Made by a program: the position numbers and the translations under genes
In this document: positions 54,433 to 64,000 of the stretch, piece by piece
Layout of the letters: each line of letters starts with the position of its first letter
How positions within the stretch are numbered: position 1 is the stretch's first letter
Assembly (NCBI GenBank): GCA_011800805.1
Contig: MPNW01000131.1
Span: 26,737-90,736 of the forward strand
From: Hirudo medicinalis
Lineage: Eukaryota > Annelida > Clitellata > Hirudinida > Hirudinidae
DNA: 64,000 nt
Direction: 5' to 3'
Notes under the pieces: model-generated
The model's database searches: none
Seen by the model: only the letters and a program-made list of their open reading frames with translations
Told to the model about the DNA's origin: nothing

Positions 54433-57273
54433 CTAGTTGAGATCTTTGTCCGCCTTGAGGAGACCCAGCCAATTGTTGAGATGGTGAACTTTCAACTTTG
54501 ACCATACGCCAAGGTCACTGAGGCCAAGGATTGAGGCGGCATGAAGGGCAGCATTCTCAGGTGTCATAACGGTGGAACATGTCAAGCCTTAAATAATGTT
54601 ATTATTTTTCAATTACTATAAAATTAATAAATTTAAACTAACACATTTAAGATTTTAAGAATAAACTAATATTAAAGAAAGAATTTTCAGAAACACTATT
54701 TTAAATGTTAAAATTTCAATCGATGTAAAACAATGCAGAAACCTGAGGGAAGTCTGATGGATGACCAAACATCCTGAGCGCCCCAATCGGCATTGAGTGG
54801 AGGGCAGTTGATGACAGGGAATGTCGTGTTTCCAGACACAGTTGGTCCCAAGCCGTTGCTTCTTCCGGCGATGGCCACAAACACAACGGGATTCAGTTTT
54901 CCTAGCAGCAGATGGATTGAAGATGAGCAACAAAATATTAGTTTGGGATTAACAAATCTAATGTTGCGACAATTAATAAGACAATCTAAAACACAACCTT
55001 CATATTCTGCAACGACTTTAAGGGTGAGGTCAGGCCCTTTATGAGCGGATGTGACCCTTATATCGCAAGGAATTCCAAACTTGTTGAGAACCTTCATCAC
55101 CTCCTCACCGAACTTCAAATCAGCCTTTGAACCCATCAGAACAACAACTTTCCCCTTGCCAATCAGTTTTAACATCTCCTAATAAGACGTAAAAAAAATC
55201 CTTGTTTGAGAAACATTGGATGAGGAGACAATACATTCGGATTCGATGGAACTATTTAAAAACAGGTATATCGAAATTTAGATGTTGAATCAACAATCGT
55301 GATTTATGACACATTAGTTTCTTAAACAACCAAAAATTAATGTTGTTATTACAAAAATTCTCGATTAATTAGATTTGAAAATTGTTTCAAATAAATTGAT
55401 TCCAAAGAAAAATGTTAAACCTTGATTTTGTCATCGATCCAAGCAAAGTTCTTCTTGATCAACTCGAGTGACTCTTGAGTTACTTCGACGAGGTCCCTGT
55501 AAACCTGCTTGTCCTTCATCAACCTGCGATCCCCAGATGGCCACAGACGCCAAGAATCGGAATCGATGATGTCAGCCAACAAGACTTCCTCTGTTTGTGG
55601 TTAATTAATTCCATCAGAAACTCGTTCATTAAAAACCATTTATTTTGATAATATTGATATTTACTTGCTTTTCAATTTGTAAATGGTTTCCAATCTAATA
55701 ATTTTTTAAATAAATTATTTCATGGGTTTTAATTATTGTTGTTTGTTTGTCTAGCACTTTATTTTAACATTCAAAATGTTGGAGCTTATTGTTACGAGGC
55801 CTAATTTGGAATCCAATTTATCGTGAGACCCACGTGATAAGATAAGCAAATGAATATTGAATTATCAGAATTAAGAATTATCTTTTAGTTTGCCTGAACA
55901 AGCAAGTTTCAATTTTCAGTCGTTGTAACATGCATAAATTATGAAAGTGTTTAATAATACTGACTAGTTTCTGCATCGACTCCAAACTCTATCTTCATGT
56001 CAATAAGTGAGCAGTTCATTTGGCTCCAGTATTTTTCCAGGATTTCAAAAACATTCACAGCGGTCTTGCTTATCAACTGGAGTTCACATTCTCCAATCAC
56101 AACACCTGCACAGGTAATTCCAGCTGACACTATTTGCTCTGCTGACCACTGAGGATCGTGTTGTTCGTCATCCTGTTTAACGGGATCAAGTAATTAATTT
56201 TTAAAAACAATCACAATTAATTTCTTATTATTTATTGCATTAAAGTTTAAATTGTTTAGCGTCTAATAATCTTGAAGTGAGGAAGAATATGAACACATCT
56301 TGATGTCATTAAAAATTGTAAAAGTTTTATTTGTAAAAAGTTGAATTTTGTAAAATGATTTTTTTAATGCCTAATAATTACCACGAATTAATAATAAGAA
56401 TTACTATTCGAAGTTGATTGCTACAAAGTTTGCCAAGAAACTCAAAATGCGGGAGTTTTATTGGTTATATCATTCTAATATCTTTATATTTTCAAGTTTA
56501 ATTAATAATGACTATTAAATAAGTTATGAAAATTTATTGAAATGATGTTTGTTTTATAATTGAATATATTTAAATTAAGAACTGCATCTCACCTTGTAGA
56601 AATATTCCAACTTTACAGGATAAAATGTTTTCCCTTCCTGAACTCCTGGATTCCTCTTGAGAAAAGAACCTGTTGCAACCCTCCTCATGACAAATTCGAT
56701 GGGAATCATGTCACACTTGCGAGCCTTGAAGCTGGTCTCATCGTTCAACTCGACGAAGTGAGTTTTTATTCCTGGTTGGTCATAATTATTATGATTATAT
56801 ATTTTTATTTATTACCGTCACAGACTTAATTATAAATTTCTCAAAAATATGAATCTCATATTAATCTTTCAGAAAAACTATAAACTCATTAAAAGTTACT
56901 AAAAGCAAACATACATGTTGAAAATGTTCAAGACTCACCTGCATCTTTCAGGAGAGAAAAAACTCCCGCGTTTGTGGAGTTGGAAATGGTGGCTTTTCCT
57001 TTCAATTCGTTGCACCTTGCTCCGTCTCCAGCTGTGATTTTATCCTTGGAGTGAATGAGAACGAGTGACGGTTCTTCCTGCAACTCGTAAATGACCTTCG
57101 TCTTTCCTTCGTTGATTTTCTTGACCTTGAGACCTTTGAATTTTTAAAACGTCGCGTTTTTATTTTTATTTTATACGCATTTAACTGGAGAGTTCCTCTC
57201 GAGACATCAGGAAGAGTAAAAATAAGTTTACTTGTTACATAATTTTATATTTATTAATTGGCTGACCTTCCAT
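54433..57273 (-). CDS. PAICS: Bifunctional phosphoribosylaminoimidazole carboxylase / SAICAR synthetase
   Basis: Eight exons: 57273-57267, 57133-56939, 56771-56593, 56172-55965, 55590-55421, 55178-54998, 54901-54743, 54587-54433 (TAG). All phases close, 417 residues (human 425). The N-terminal half is SAICAR synthetase: [47 protein letters not shown] and [12 protein letters not shown]. The C-terminal half is AIR carboxylase of the metazoan CO2-using type: [47 protein letters not shown] and [11 protein letters not shown]. The enzyme performs steps 6 and 7 of de novo purine synthesis in the cytosol. The first coding exon holds only ATG, GAA and one base of the third codon, so most predictors would miss it. 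Confidence 0.97.
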
Positions 57274-57907
57274 GTTCTTTGGTGCAAGTCTTCGAGAATA
57301 CTGAATAGATTAATAGATTATTCGATATATTTTACCATTTCAAGTTAAAAATCTTAATAAAATATCGGTCCGGCTTTTATTACTGAACAAATTCTTGAAA
57401 ATGCTCAAACAGCCCAAGTAAAGAAATCGTCATAAAGTTCATAAAAATAGTTTCCGACGCTAAAAAGAATATGTTTAATTGAACAATTCCCATGCAATTT
57501 AAACAAATAAATCTCTACCAACTTTAGTGCATTCAACACCACTCACCTCGCAAGAGAGGAAATTGTCCCAAGTCACGCATCAAGAAGACTTAAATACCAA
57601 AGCTTTCTTTATGGTCAGTTTTTGTTTGTCAGTTGCGCTGTACTTCAAGGTCAGTGAAGAATCAAACAATCCACTCGTTAGAGGCTTTGTTTGAACAGTA
57701 GCTTTGTTGACTAATCAATCCGGAGTTCTTTCTTATTGGTAGAACCAAACTGAGTTCTTAGATTGATTAGTTAATGTTCTGGGTAATATTTTATGTTAAT
57801 CCACTTGTTTCATATTTCCTGAGGTTTATATATGTCCACTCTTTGAATAAAATAAAATTTAGCCAAAGATCTTTCATTTAGTTTTGTTCGGAAAAACATC
57901 TGTAACA

Positions 57908-58207
57908 ATGGTGAGCCTCATGAATAAACAATGACGTGTGTCCGTTTGTATTGTTATCGAGCAAGCAGACCAAAGTATGATGCAGAAAGCTGACCAATGG
58001 TTGGACTTCATTTCAACTCATTTTACAAACAGGTGTTATGGTTTTGCTTGTATGCATTTTGAAGGTCAAAAGTGCTTCATTGAGTCATTGAGTGAACAGA
58101 ATCGTTTTGACGAATTTTTAAACCGAGAAATATTTGTTTTTGATGTTATTATGATTTGCTTCATAACTAATATTTATTTATTTATTAGTTCACAAAATTG
58201 TAAATAA
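57908..58207 (+). other. Unassigned open stretch divergent from PAICS
   Basis: From 57938 a frame is open for about 90 codons and looks protein-like in its middle (KADQWLDFISTHF, GFACMHFEGQKCFIESLSEQ), then turns hydrophobic and AT-rich. It has no ATG until 57974 and lacks a clear acceptor. AATG/GTGAGC at 57907 looks like a donor, so this could be the start of a gene or a decayed exon. I do not recognise the family. Confidence 0.25.
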
Positions 58208-58402
58208 TACGACTTAATCAAAGTTCAGCCTATTGTCATGCAGTAATATTTCCGTTGTATAACCATTCGGCTTAAACACTGATCCATTTTTTTCAACTTT
58301 TTCGATTTACCTCGAGCTTTTATTCTAATAAATAACATCCTGGTTCAATAAGAAGCTACAAAAAGTTCTTAGCTATCATAGTTATGCATTTGGTATTGGT
58401 AA

Positions 58403-58450
58403 ATCATCATCATCATCATCGTCATCGTCATCATCATCATCATCATCATC
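58403..58450. repeat. CAT/CGT trinucleotide repeat
   Basis: Sixteen CAT or CGT units without a break. Confidence 0.9.
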
Positions 58451-58468
58451 AAATAAGACAATCTTTCT

Positions 58469-58506
58469 GGTGGCGCAAGTCCGAATCACAGGACCTCAAG
58501 GCCACC
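58469..58506. repeat. Two-step hairpin beside the CAT repeat
   Basis: GGTGGC pairs with GCCACC. Inside it AGTCC faces GGACCT, with small internal loops and an eight-base apical loop. It is more GC-rich than its surroundings, possibly the end of a mobile element, with the CAT repeat as its flank. Confidence 0.4.
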
Positions 58507-58510
58507 GTAA

Positions 58511-60895
58511 ATGTGAGCAAAATACTGTTATTGTAAAACCTTTTATATAAAATAACATTAATTTGTAGTGGTTTAAGTAGACTAATGTCTGTGAGATAAA
58601 CCACTCCCGACTATTATTATAATCTTTACACGTTCCATAATATCATTCTAGACATCACAATTATCAAAATATTTCTGCAATTAGTTATAATGTACGTTAT
58701 TTATTTGTTGCCTCAAATCTAACTTGGAAAATAGAAAAATATCTGGAATAAGCTGAATTAAGACCAAATAAAAATATTAATGAACACCCAACTCAGTAAC
58801 TAAGAATTCCAACCTTTCAATAACGCAGCTTTTTTTTAACAACATTTTCATTTTGTATAAATGGCTTTTTTAATGTGTAGCTATAGATTGTATAGATGGC
58901 TTTTTGATGTTATTTCGCTATTTATCGGGTAATTAATAAATTAATCATTACCACAGATGGCACGAATCAGTAATTGATCCATATCGGTAGTCAGGCTCAG
59001 TTCATGTTTCGGGTTGGTGCTGGCTCAACTGACAATGGTGGCATACTGATTTTAGATCTGATTTATCGACAAACTTAATGAGGTTTTGAAACGGAGTAAC
59101 ATAGGCGAGTTGCATATGCTGCCTTACAAGGAAGAGGAAGTAATCCTCCAATGTCTACCTGGTCGAGGTGTATGGTTGAATTAGTTCGATATCTTAATCC
59201 GGTTGAATGTAATGCTCTCATTATCATGAAAATTGTAGCTATGGAATAAATTAAATGCAAATCAATTCTTATTTTTATTTATAATTCTTAAAAGTGTTAT
59301 ATTTGATCATTTAAAAAAAAATGGTTTTATTGATTTAATCTTTTACCTGTAAAACAGATTGACGTTCTCTATAGTCTTAGGATTCAGAGATATTCTTAGC
59401 TCTCAGTAAAAAGGGGCTGTTATCTTCTTTATTGTCTTCGAAAGGAAATGTGTGACCGCTTGTGCCAAAAATATTTTTAAGCTCTTTATACATTAATTTA
59501 GATTACATTTTCCAACATGCCGCCAGTTCAAAATGCTCTTCGTCCAAAACCCGAAATGTAAAAGCGATATAAATGCCGCAGTTATGTCCAGCTTTTTGTT
59601 TTTACCTGTCCACGGCCCTCTATTCCAGGGTTGTTAACAACACTTCATAAAAGTATTGCCAATACCAATATCAATATTCATTTCAAGATACCAATATTTT
59701 TCCTATGCATTTTGAAGTAATAACAATTCAAACAATATTCAGCAAAAGCAAAAGAATTTTATTGAAAAGCAACATACGAAAAATTATTTGAAAAAGTTTA
59801 CCATTTTGCTAGACGCAAAAGTAACAACATTTCAAAATGTTCGCTTGACATGTTTGATTGAGCGAAGTGGTGAAAACACAATGAGAATAATCTCTCCGTT
59901 GCTGGGGTAGCTGACAATCCAGTGTTGAGGGTTGCATGTAATTTTTTTTTGTGGGGATATCGATTAAGAGATGACAACTCTTTTTGCCTCTTTGTGGAAA
60001 ATGCAGCAAAGAAATTTGCTGAAAAATCCTGTCAATGTCAGTGATTGATCAGCTATATTTTACCATGCTGTTATTTTTTTTTATCTCCTTTTCAATGGTC
60101 ATCAACTCATACAATTGCTTTGGCTTTATATACAACAGTTAAGAATTTAATGAAATATTAAAATTTCCACGCTGGTGTTAATTTTACTGATCATAAAGTC
60201 CAAGAAGTCAGCTTGTATGCATCTAAAGTTTGACAGCGAAGCAAAGCGTGAGGAATGTGAGATACAGCAATGCTCACTAACAGAGAGCTTTTAGCAAATG
60301 CAGTCCTCCAATCTTCCAATCATTTCCTCTTTTAGACTTTGTAATGGGTTTGTCTTGGTTGGGTTGGTTTTCTGGGTTTGCTAGTATAACTGAAGTAAAA
60401 TTTATTATTTATTATTTATTTTTTAGTAAAATTTTAGAAATAAAATTTATTTAAAATAATTATTCAACTAGATCAAAATATAAATTAATCGCATTAAATT
60501 AGTTAAATTAGTTCGCTTTGAGATTGTAAGCAATTCCATGCAGATAATCGAAAGTTTCTATCTTGGACTATTTTGTGGGCAGGCTATTTTTATGTATTTT
60601 GACGGGTCACCTTTTATAGTTAAATAATATTATTTATATATTTATAAATAAATATAGGGTCACCTCCAATATGTCTTCGTGGACAGTTTATGAAATGCTG
60701 GCACTCGACTGTAGTAGCTTAGAAATCTAAGTACATTTAAATGTTGTTGCCCACCACCTCTTTCTGTTCATAACAACACAAGATATTTTGTAATGCACAT
60801 GATTTATTAAACTATTAAGTTGTCATTAAATTAGAGTCATTTTAGTCTTAAAAGTTACGAATGAGATCATGCTTGAGGAGACTTCAATCATCCTG
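58511..60895. other. AT-rich spacer
   Basis: No gene recognised. A 61-codon minus-strand frame at 59260-59075 has no match. TTTATT at 60802-60807 (AATAAA on the minus strand) is a likely end signal of the secreted-protein gene. Confidence 0.4.
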
Positions 60896-61834
60896 TTAAT
60901 AAATTGATTGGTCTTTGTTGAAATTCATGTTTCCTTCGTTCAGTCTAGAAATTTCTTTCCAGCGATTGTCCATGCTTCTTTTTTCTACGTCAGTCTCTCG
61001 AAGAACTCTCATAAGTCTTCGATTNATCCACAAATGTCTTTTGCAGAGATTCGGGCTTGATTCTCGCCAGGCTGCACAAAATTCCATTAATTCCATCGCT
61101 TTGAATCTTGTCAATGTCGTGCACCAAAGTTCTCTTGCCGTCGTGAATTTCACTCTCGTCTTTTTTCGCTTGATCCAGAAATACGGCTACCTTCGCTACA
61201 AGAGGTACCGCATGATTTGCAAAGAAGGTCATCTGAAATTGGATTATGATTTGCAATTTTGTCCAAACGAATTTTATTTATTTGCTTGAATCTAACGTTG
61301 ATCAGCTGGTATGTGTGCCACTCCTCGATTTCCTCGAAACTGGGAAGTCCTTCCAAGAGGCAGTTATTCTCCAAGTGGTTGTTGAGGCACCTCTTCATCA
61401 CCAAACACTCGATCAAGACGTCGGCATGGTAACTGTTATTTCCGAACCTTTCTCTCCACTGAAATCAGTCTCTCACTTTGAAAACTTGATTAATTCAAGA
61501 AAGAGATAAATTTTAAATTAAACTTACCGTTCTCTCAAGCAGTTTGTCCGTAGATACCTTTGCTCGGAGGGCCAGTTTCCTGATGAAGACAGGGAAGTAT
61601 TCTTGGTCGTACTGGAGAATAGATGGACCGTTGTAATGCTGACAGGGACATCTCCAAATTGGACAATCGACTTCTTCTTGAATTCCTGCTCCTGCGATTC
61701 TACCAGACAACTTCAGAACCGCAAAGATTCCAAGAAATGCTTGTTTTTGGAAAGCATTAATGTGTCATGTTCTTTAATCATAATAAATGAAATAAATAAA
61801 TGAAACTCTTACCCCATAAATACAAGAATCTCAT
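60896..61834 (-). CDS. Orphan probable secreted protein, four exons
   Basis: Exons 61834-61813, 61739-61528, 61458-61297 and 61232-60896 close in phase only if the 'n' at 61025 is dropped; then the frame runs to TAA, 243 residues. The N-terminus MRFLYLWAFLGIFAVLKLSG followed by RIAGAG looks like a signal peptide split by the first intron. The mature part has a cysteine cluster (CPIWRCPC) near its start, further Cys in ECLVMKRCLNN and ENNCLLEG, then a long, helical, charged C-terminal half (VPLVAKVAVFLDQAKKDESE, HDIDKIQSDGIN, LMRVLRETDVEKRSMDNRW). No membrane segment follows. I do not recognise a family. The layout, a signal peptide plus an all-helical body with few cysteines, would suit a cytokine-like or other secreted helical factor, but that is a guess. 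The acceptor before 61739 is weak. Confidence 0.6.
61025..61025. other. Ambiguous base 'n' that breaks a reading frame
   Basis: With the n counted, the last exon of the secreted-protein gene hits a stop 15 codons later. Without it, the frame stays open another 43 codons to a TAA and the total length is a multiple of three. It is most likely an inserted placeholder. Confidence 0.7.
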
Positions 61835-62274
61835 GCTTGAAGTTCAAAGTCGAGAATTCTGAGCAACTTCTCGGACAAGAAGACATTTCCTGGCAAATCT
61901 TTTATACAGATCTATCCTTGTAATACTATACTTTAAAAACAACGTTGAGATGACAGCCCCATGATTGTCTCATCTTCAAATTATTGTTTCGCCGTGGTAA
62001 AACGACTCAGAGATGGCAATTACCAAGGTATCCAACACCTTAATAGCCAGTCACGTTCTTCTAAAATTATGTCTGACAACATTGCCCAGTCTCCATTTAT
62101 CTCCGTCATTCATTTAAAGTTAGATCTAATTATATCTGTAAAAAATATCTCAGCTTCTGTTCATTAATAATATATTTTCCTATTCCTGGCTGATCTGAAT
62201 GTTGATCAATCCCTTCCAAGCATTGATAAGAATGTATTAGTAAGGCGTGGAAAGGTTCACCAGTTCTTTTATTA

Positions 62275-62400
62275 TTATACCAGTTTCATGGGGTCAACAT
62301 GGTCCGACGGCCAACATTTCTGCCTCTAGTCTGTGGCAGCAAGAATTCGAACCCAGTTGCGTGGGTTAGTCGTGGCCGTGCCAGGGATCGTAAGCACAAA
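62275..62400 (-). repeat. tRNA-like SINE fragment
   Basis: Minus strand: CCTGGCACGGCCACG, then 20-odd bases on CTGGGTTCGAATTC, a B-box-like element one base off consensus. It is GC-rich against the background. It resembles the SINEs at 24.8 and 51.6 kb only in having A- and B-box-like elements, so it may be a different family. Confidence 0.35.
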
Positions 62401-62943
62401 CAGAACGGTGTGCACCATCTTCAACGTGACTTAACACTTAATACTTATTTAATACTCACTACTTAGGCCCACAATTAAAACTGTTGAAATTCAACTGAAT
62501 TTGCCTCCATAACTTCATCCACTTTTGTTATTCAAATGAGGTCGCAAACCCAATTTGTTTGAATGTTGTTCAAACTTATGTTTTTCTCGAAACAACACCA
62601 GAAAAGGAATTCCTCAATTTCAATCAAGCATTTCAACCAAGCATATTTGTTAAGTGCAAACATCACCTAATTACTTCATACTGCAGGAATTTTTGAATAA
62701 TTAAAAAAGAACTTCAAGGTTTATTATGCAACGTCAGTGCGACTCAATGCTTGGTTTTCTACTTTCGCCGTAACATAAAAGTTAATAAAAACTTTTACTA
62801 ACTTGTGAAACAGCTTATTAATAAATCGTCCACAAAATCAATCTGTGTGCAAACGACGAGGTTCCGTTCCGAAATTGAAAAATAAAAAGCAGGATGTTTC
62901 TAGAAGATCAAGTCACAATAAGGGCTTTGGATCAATAAATAAG

Positions 62944-62983
62944 AATAATAATAATGATGATGATGATCATCATCATCATCATA
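62944..62983. repeat. Symmetric AAT/GAT-ATC microsatellite
   Basis: AAT units pass into GAT units and then into ATC units, forming a perfect inverted repeat of about 12 bases per arm around GATC, able to form a cruciform. Confidence 0.8.
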
Positions 62984-63453
62984 AGATGCTCAAACAAAAC
63001 CATCAGTAGAAGTTCTGCAGCACCAAAAAGTGAAACAGCAAATCCTTCCATTGCCAGTGAAAAATGAGCAGGATGTTTGAGGGCATTTGAAGGTCTTCGA
63101 TGAAGTGAAATCCACTGCATAAATCAACTTAAACTAACTAAAAGCCTTAATGATAAATGTTTGAATTGTTCAGATTGAGGTCAGGAAGGACGTTCCAAGA
63201 AGCATGATTTGTTATAATTTGTCAACAAATGACAAACAACCTCAATAAATTGTTGTGCGGCTAACAAACGGATTCCCAATCTTTAAATATTATGAACCAA
63301 GTAAACGAAGGCCAAGGTTGCAGAAAAATCAAATCAAACCCCACTCGCCAACTTGCCAAAACAGGTCTCTAAAAAGGCACAAGAAATGTATTTGCAGGTT
63401 CATTCCAAAACTCCAAACTACAACGTAATGACACATTTTAGTCACAAATTTAA

Positions 63454-63843
63454 ACAACTTGTACGTGGTGCAAGAAAGGTGTGACATTCAACCAATTAAA
63501 AGCACATGTCACATCAAGAGCTTTTCTGCTAGGTTCAAGTGTCCTTTCAAACTATTACTATCACATCAATTGTAATAAATTAGAAAATCACGAATATAAG
63601 CACATCACTAATGCACCATTTAATTCACAACGCCTCTTAAATGCTTTATTTAAAAGAAACGATTATTATTCAACCGAGCGACCTCTTCAAAACCTCTTCA
63701 AAACCACAGTGACTCCTGAACGAAGTTTGCGTCGATTGAAATCTCTCGCAAGGCAAATAAAACGAACCTGGCTGCTCGTGGCAAGACGTGCGACGAAAAC
63801 ACGAGACTTGGAAAGGGCAGTGAAATTGAAAATGATTTTCTAA
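63454..63843 (+). other. Unassigned open frame near window end
   Basis: Open for about 130 codons from after a TAA at 63451. No ATG near the start, no family match. The end is rich in Arg/Lys (SLRRLKSLARQIKRTWLLVA). It could be an exon of a gene continuing outside the window or chance. Confidence 0.2.
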
Positions 63844-64000
63844 AGTTCACCTCAGAATTTCATGCTTAAGAAATAAAAGATGGAATGAATTCTTCAAAGA
63901 AATTAAGTTTTTGGGACATTTAATTAATAATTTGATTTAATTAATAACTTAATTTAATTAATAACTTAGCATAAACATTGCTTGAGATCAAGGTAAATGC

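Larger units (their letters stand above)
61835..63453. other. Spacer upstream of the secreted-protein gene
   Basis: Holds the tRNA-like repeat at 62275-62400 and the symmetric GAT/ATC tract at 62944-62983. No exon recognised. Confidence 0.4.

Noticed and set aside
59075..59260. 61-codon minus-strand frame
   Set aside because: No family, no context; chance frame.
58403..62983. Trinucleotide tracts and phase patterns as a CRISPR-like array
   Set aside because: They are uninterrupted microsatellites without spacers, in a eukaryotic genome.

Overview
The window is nuclear DNA of an invertebrate animal. It is AT-rich. Almost every conserved gene is split into short exons by introns of about 60 to 3,000 bases with GT-AG borders, and decayed retrotransposons and SINE-like repeats lie between and inside genes. 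The gene set (ciliary SPAG6, SAM-kinesin KIF24, collybistin/ASEF-type RhoGEF, RASGRF-type RasGEF, CARDs, a TBK1/IKK-epsilon relative, a four-TM MS4A-like protein) is metazoan. I cannot name the species; a non-vertebrate deuterostome such as a tunicate would fit but is not proven. Exon borders were worked out by hand from splice consensus, reading phase and recalled family sequence. Where coding phases close at every junction, the models are likely right to the base.

Layout: 0.7-3.6 kb, 3' end of a RASGRF-like RasGEF (+). 4.2-14.0 kb, KIF24 (-), with a dead pogo/Tigger transposon in one intron. 15.2-16.5 kb, ribosomal protein P2 (-), whose intron carries three tandem H/ACA-snoRNA-like units and whose leader has a 5'TOP start. 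17.6-20.4 kb, LINS1 (+). 21.4-31.0 kb, SH3-DH-PH RhoGEF (-). 31-36 kb, mostly empty, with one orphan exon-like piece. 36.0-39.0 kb, SPAG6 (+). 39.3-41.1 kb, an intronless TBK1/IKK-epsilon-like pseudokinase (-), tail to tail with SPAG6. 41.6-46.4 kb, a cluster of broken non-LTR retrotransposons of three kinds. 46.6-48.2 kb, MS4A-like gene (-). 49.9-53.8 kb, two tandem CARD-only genes (-), one with a LINE and a SINE in its first intron. 54.4-57.3 kb, PAICS (-). 60.9-61.8 kb, a four-exon orphan gene for a probable secreted protein (-). The rest is AT-rich spacer with microsatellites and tRNA-derived repeat pieces.

Most genes are unrelated housekeeping, ciliary or signalling genes. The part most likely to hold undescribed biology is 39-62 kb: a catalytically impaired, apparently retrocopied TBK1-family protein with a kappaB-like site just upstream, two CARD-only proteins of 96-97 residues, a CD20/MS4A-like membrane protein, and an orphan secreted protein. 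Each resembles a regulator or decoy of innate immunity. That they act together is inference from proximity only. Two single-base 'n' positions (50720 and 61025) disrupt reading and look like assembly artefacts; removing the second restores an open frame.
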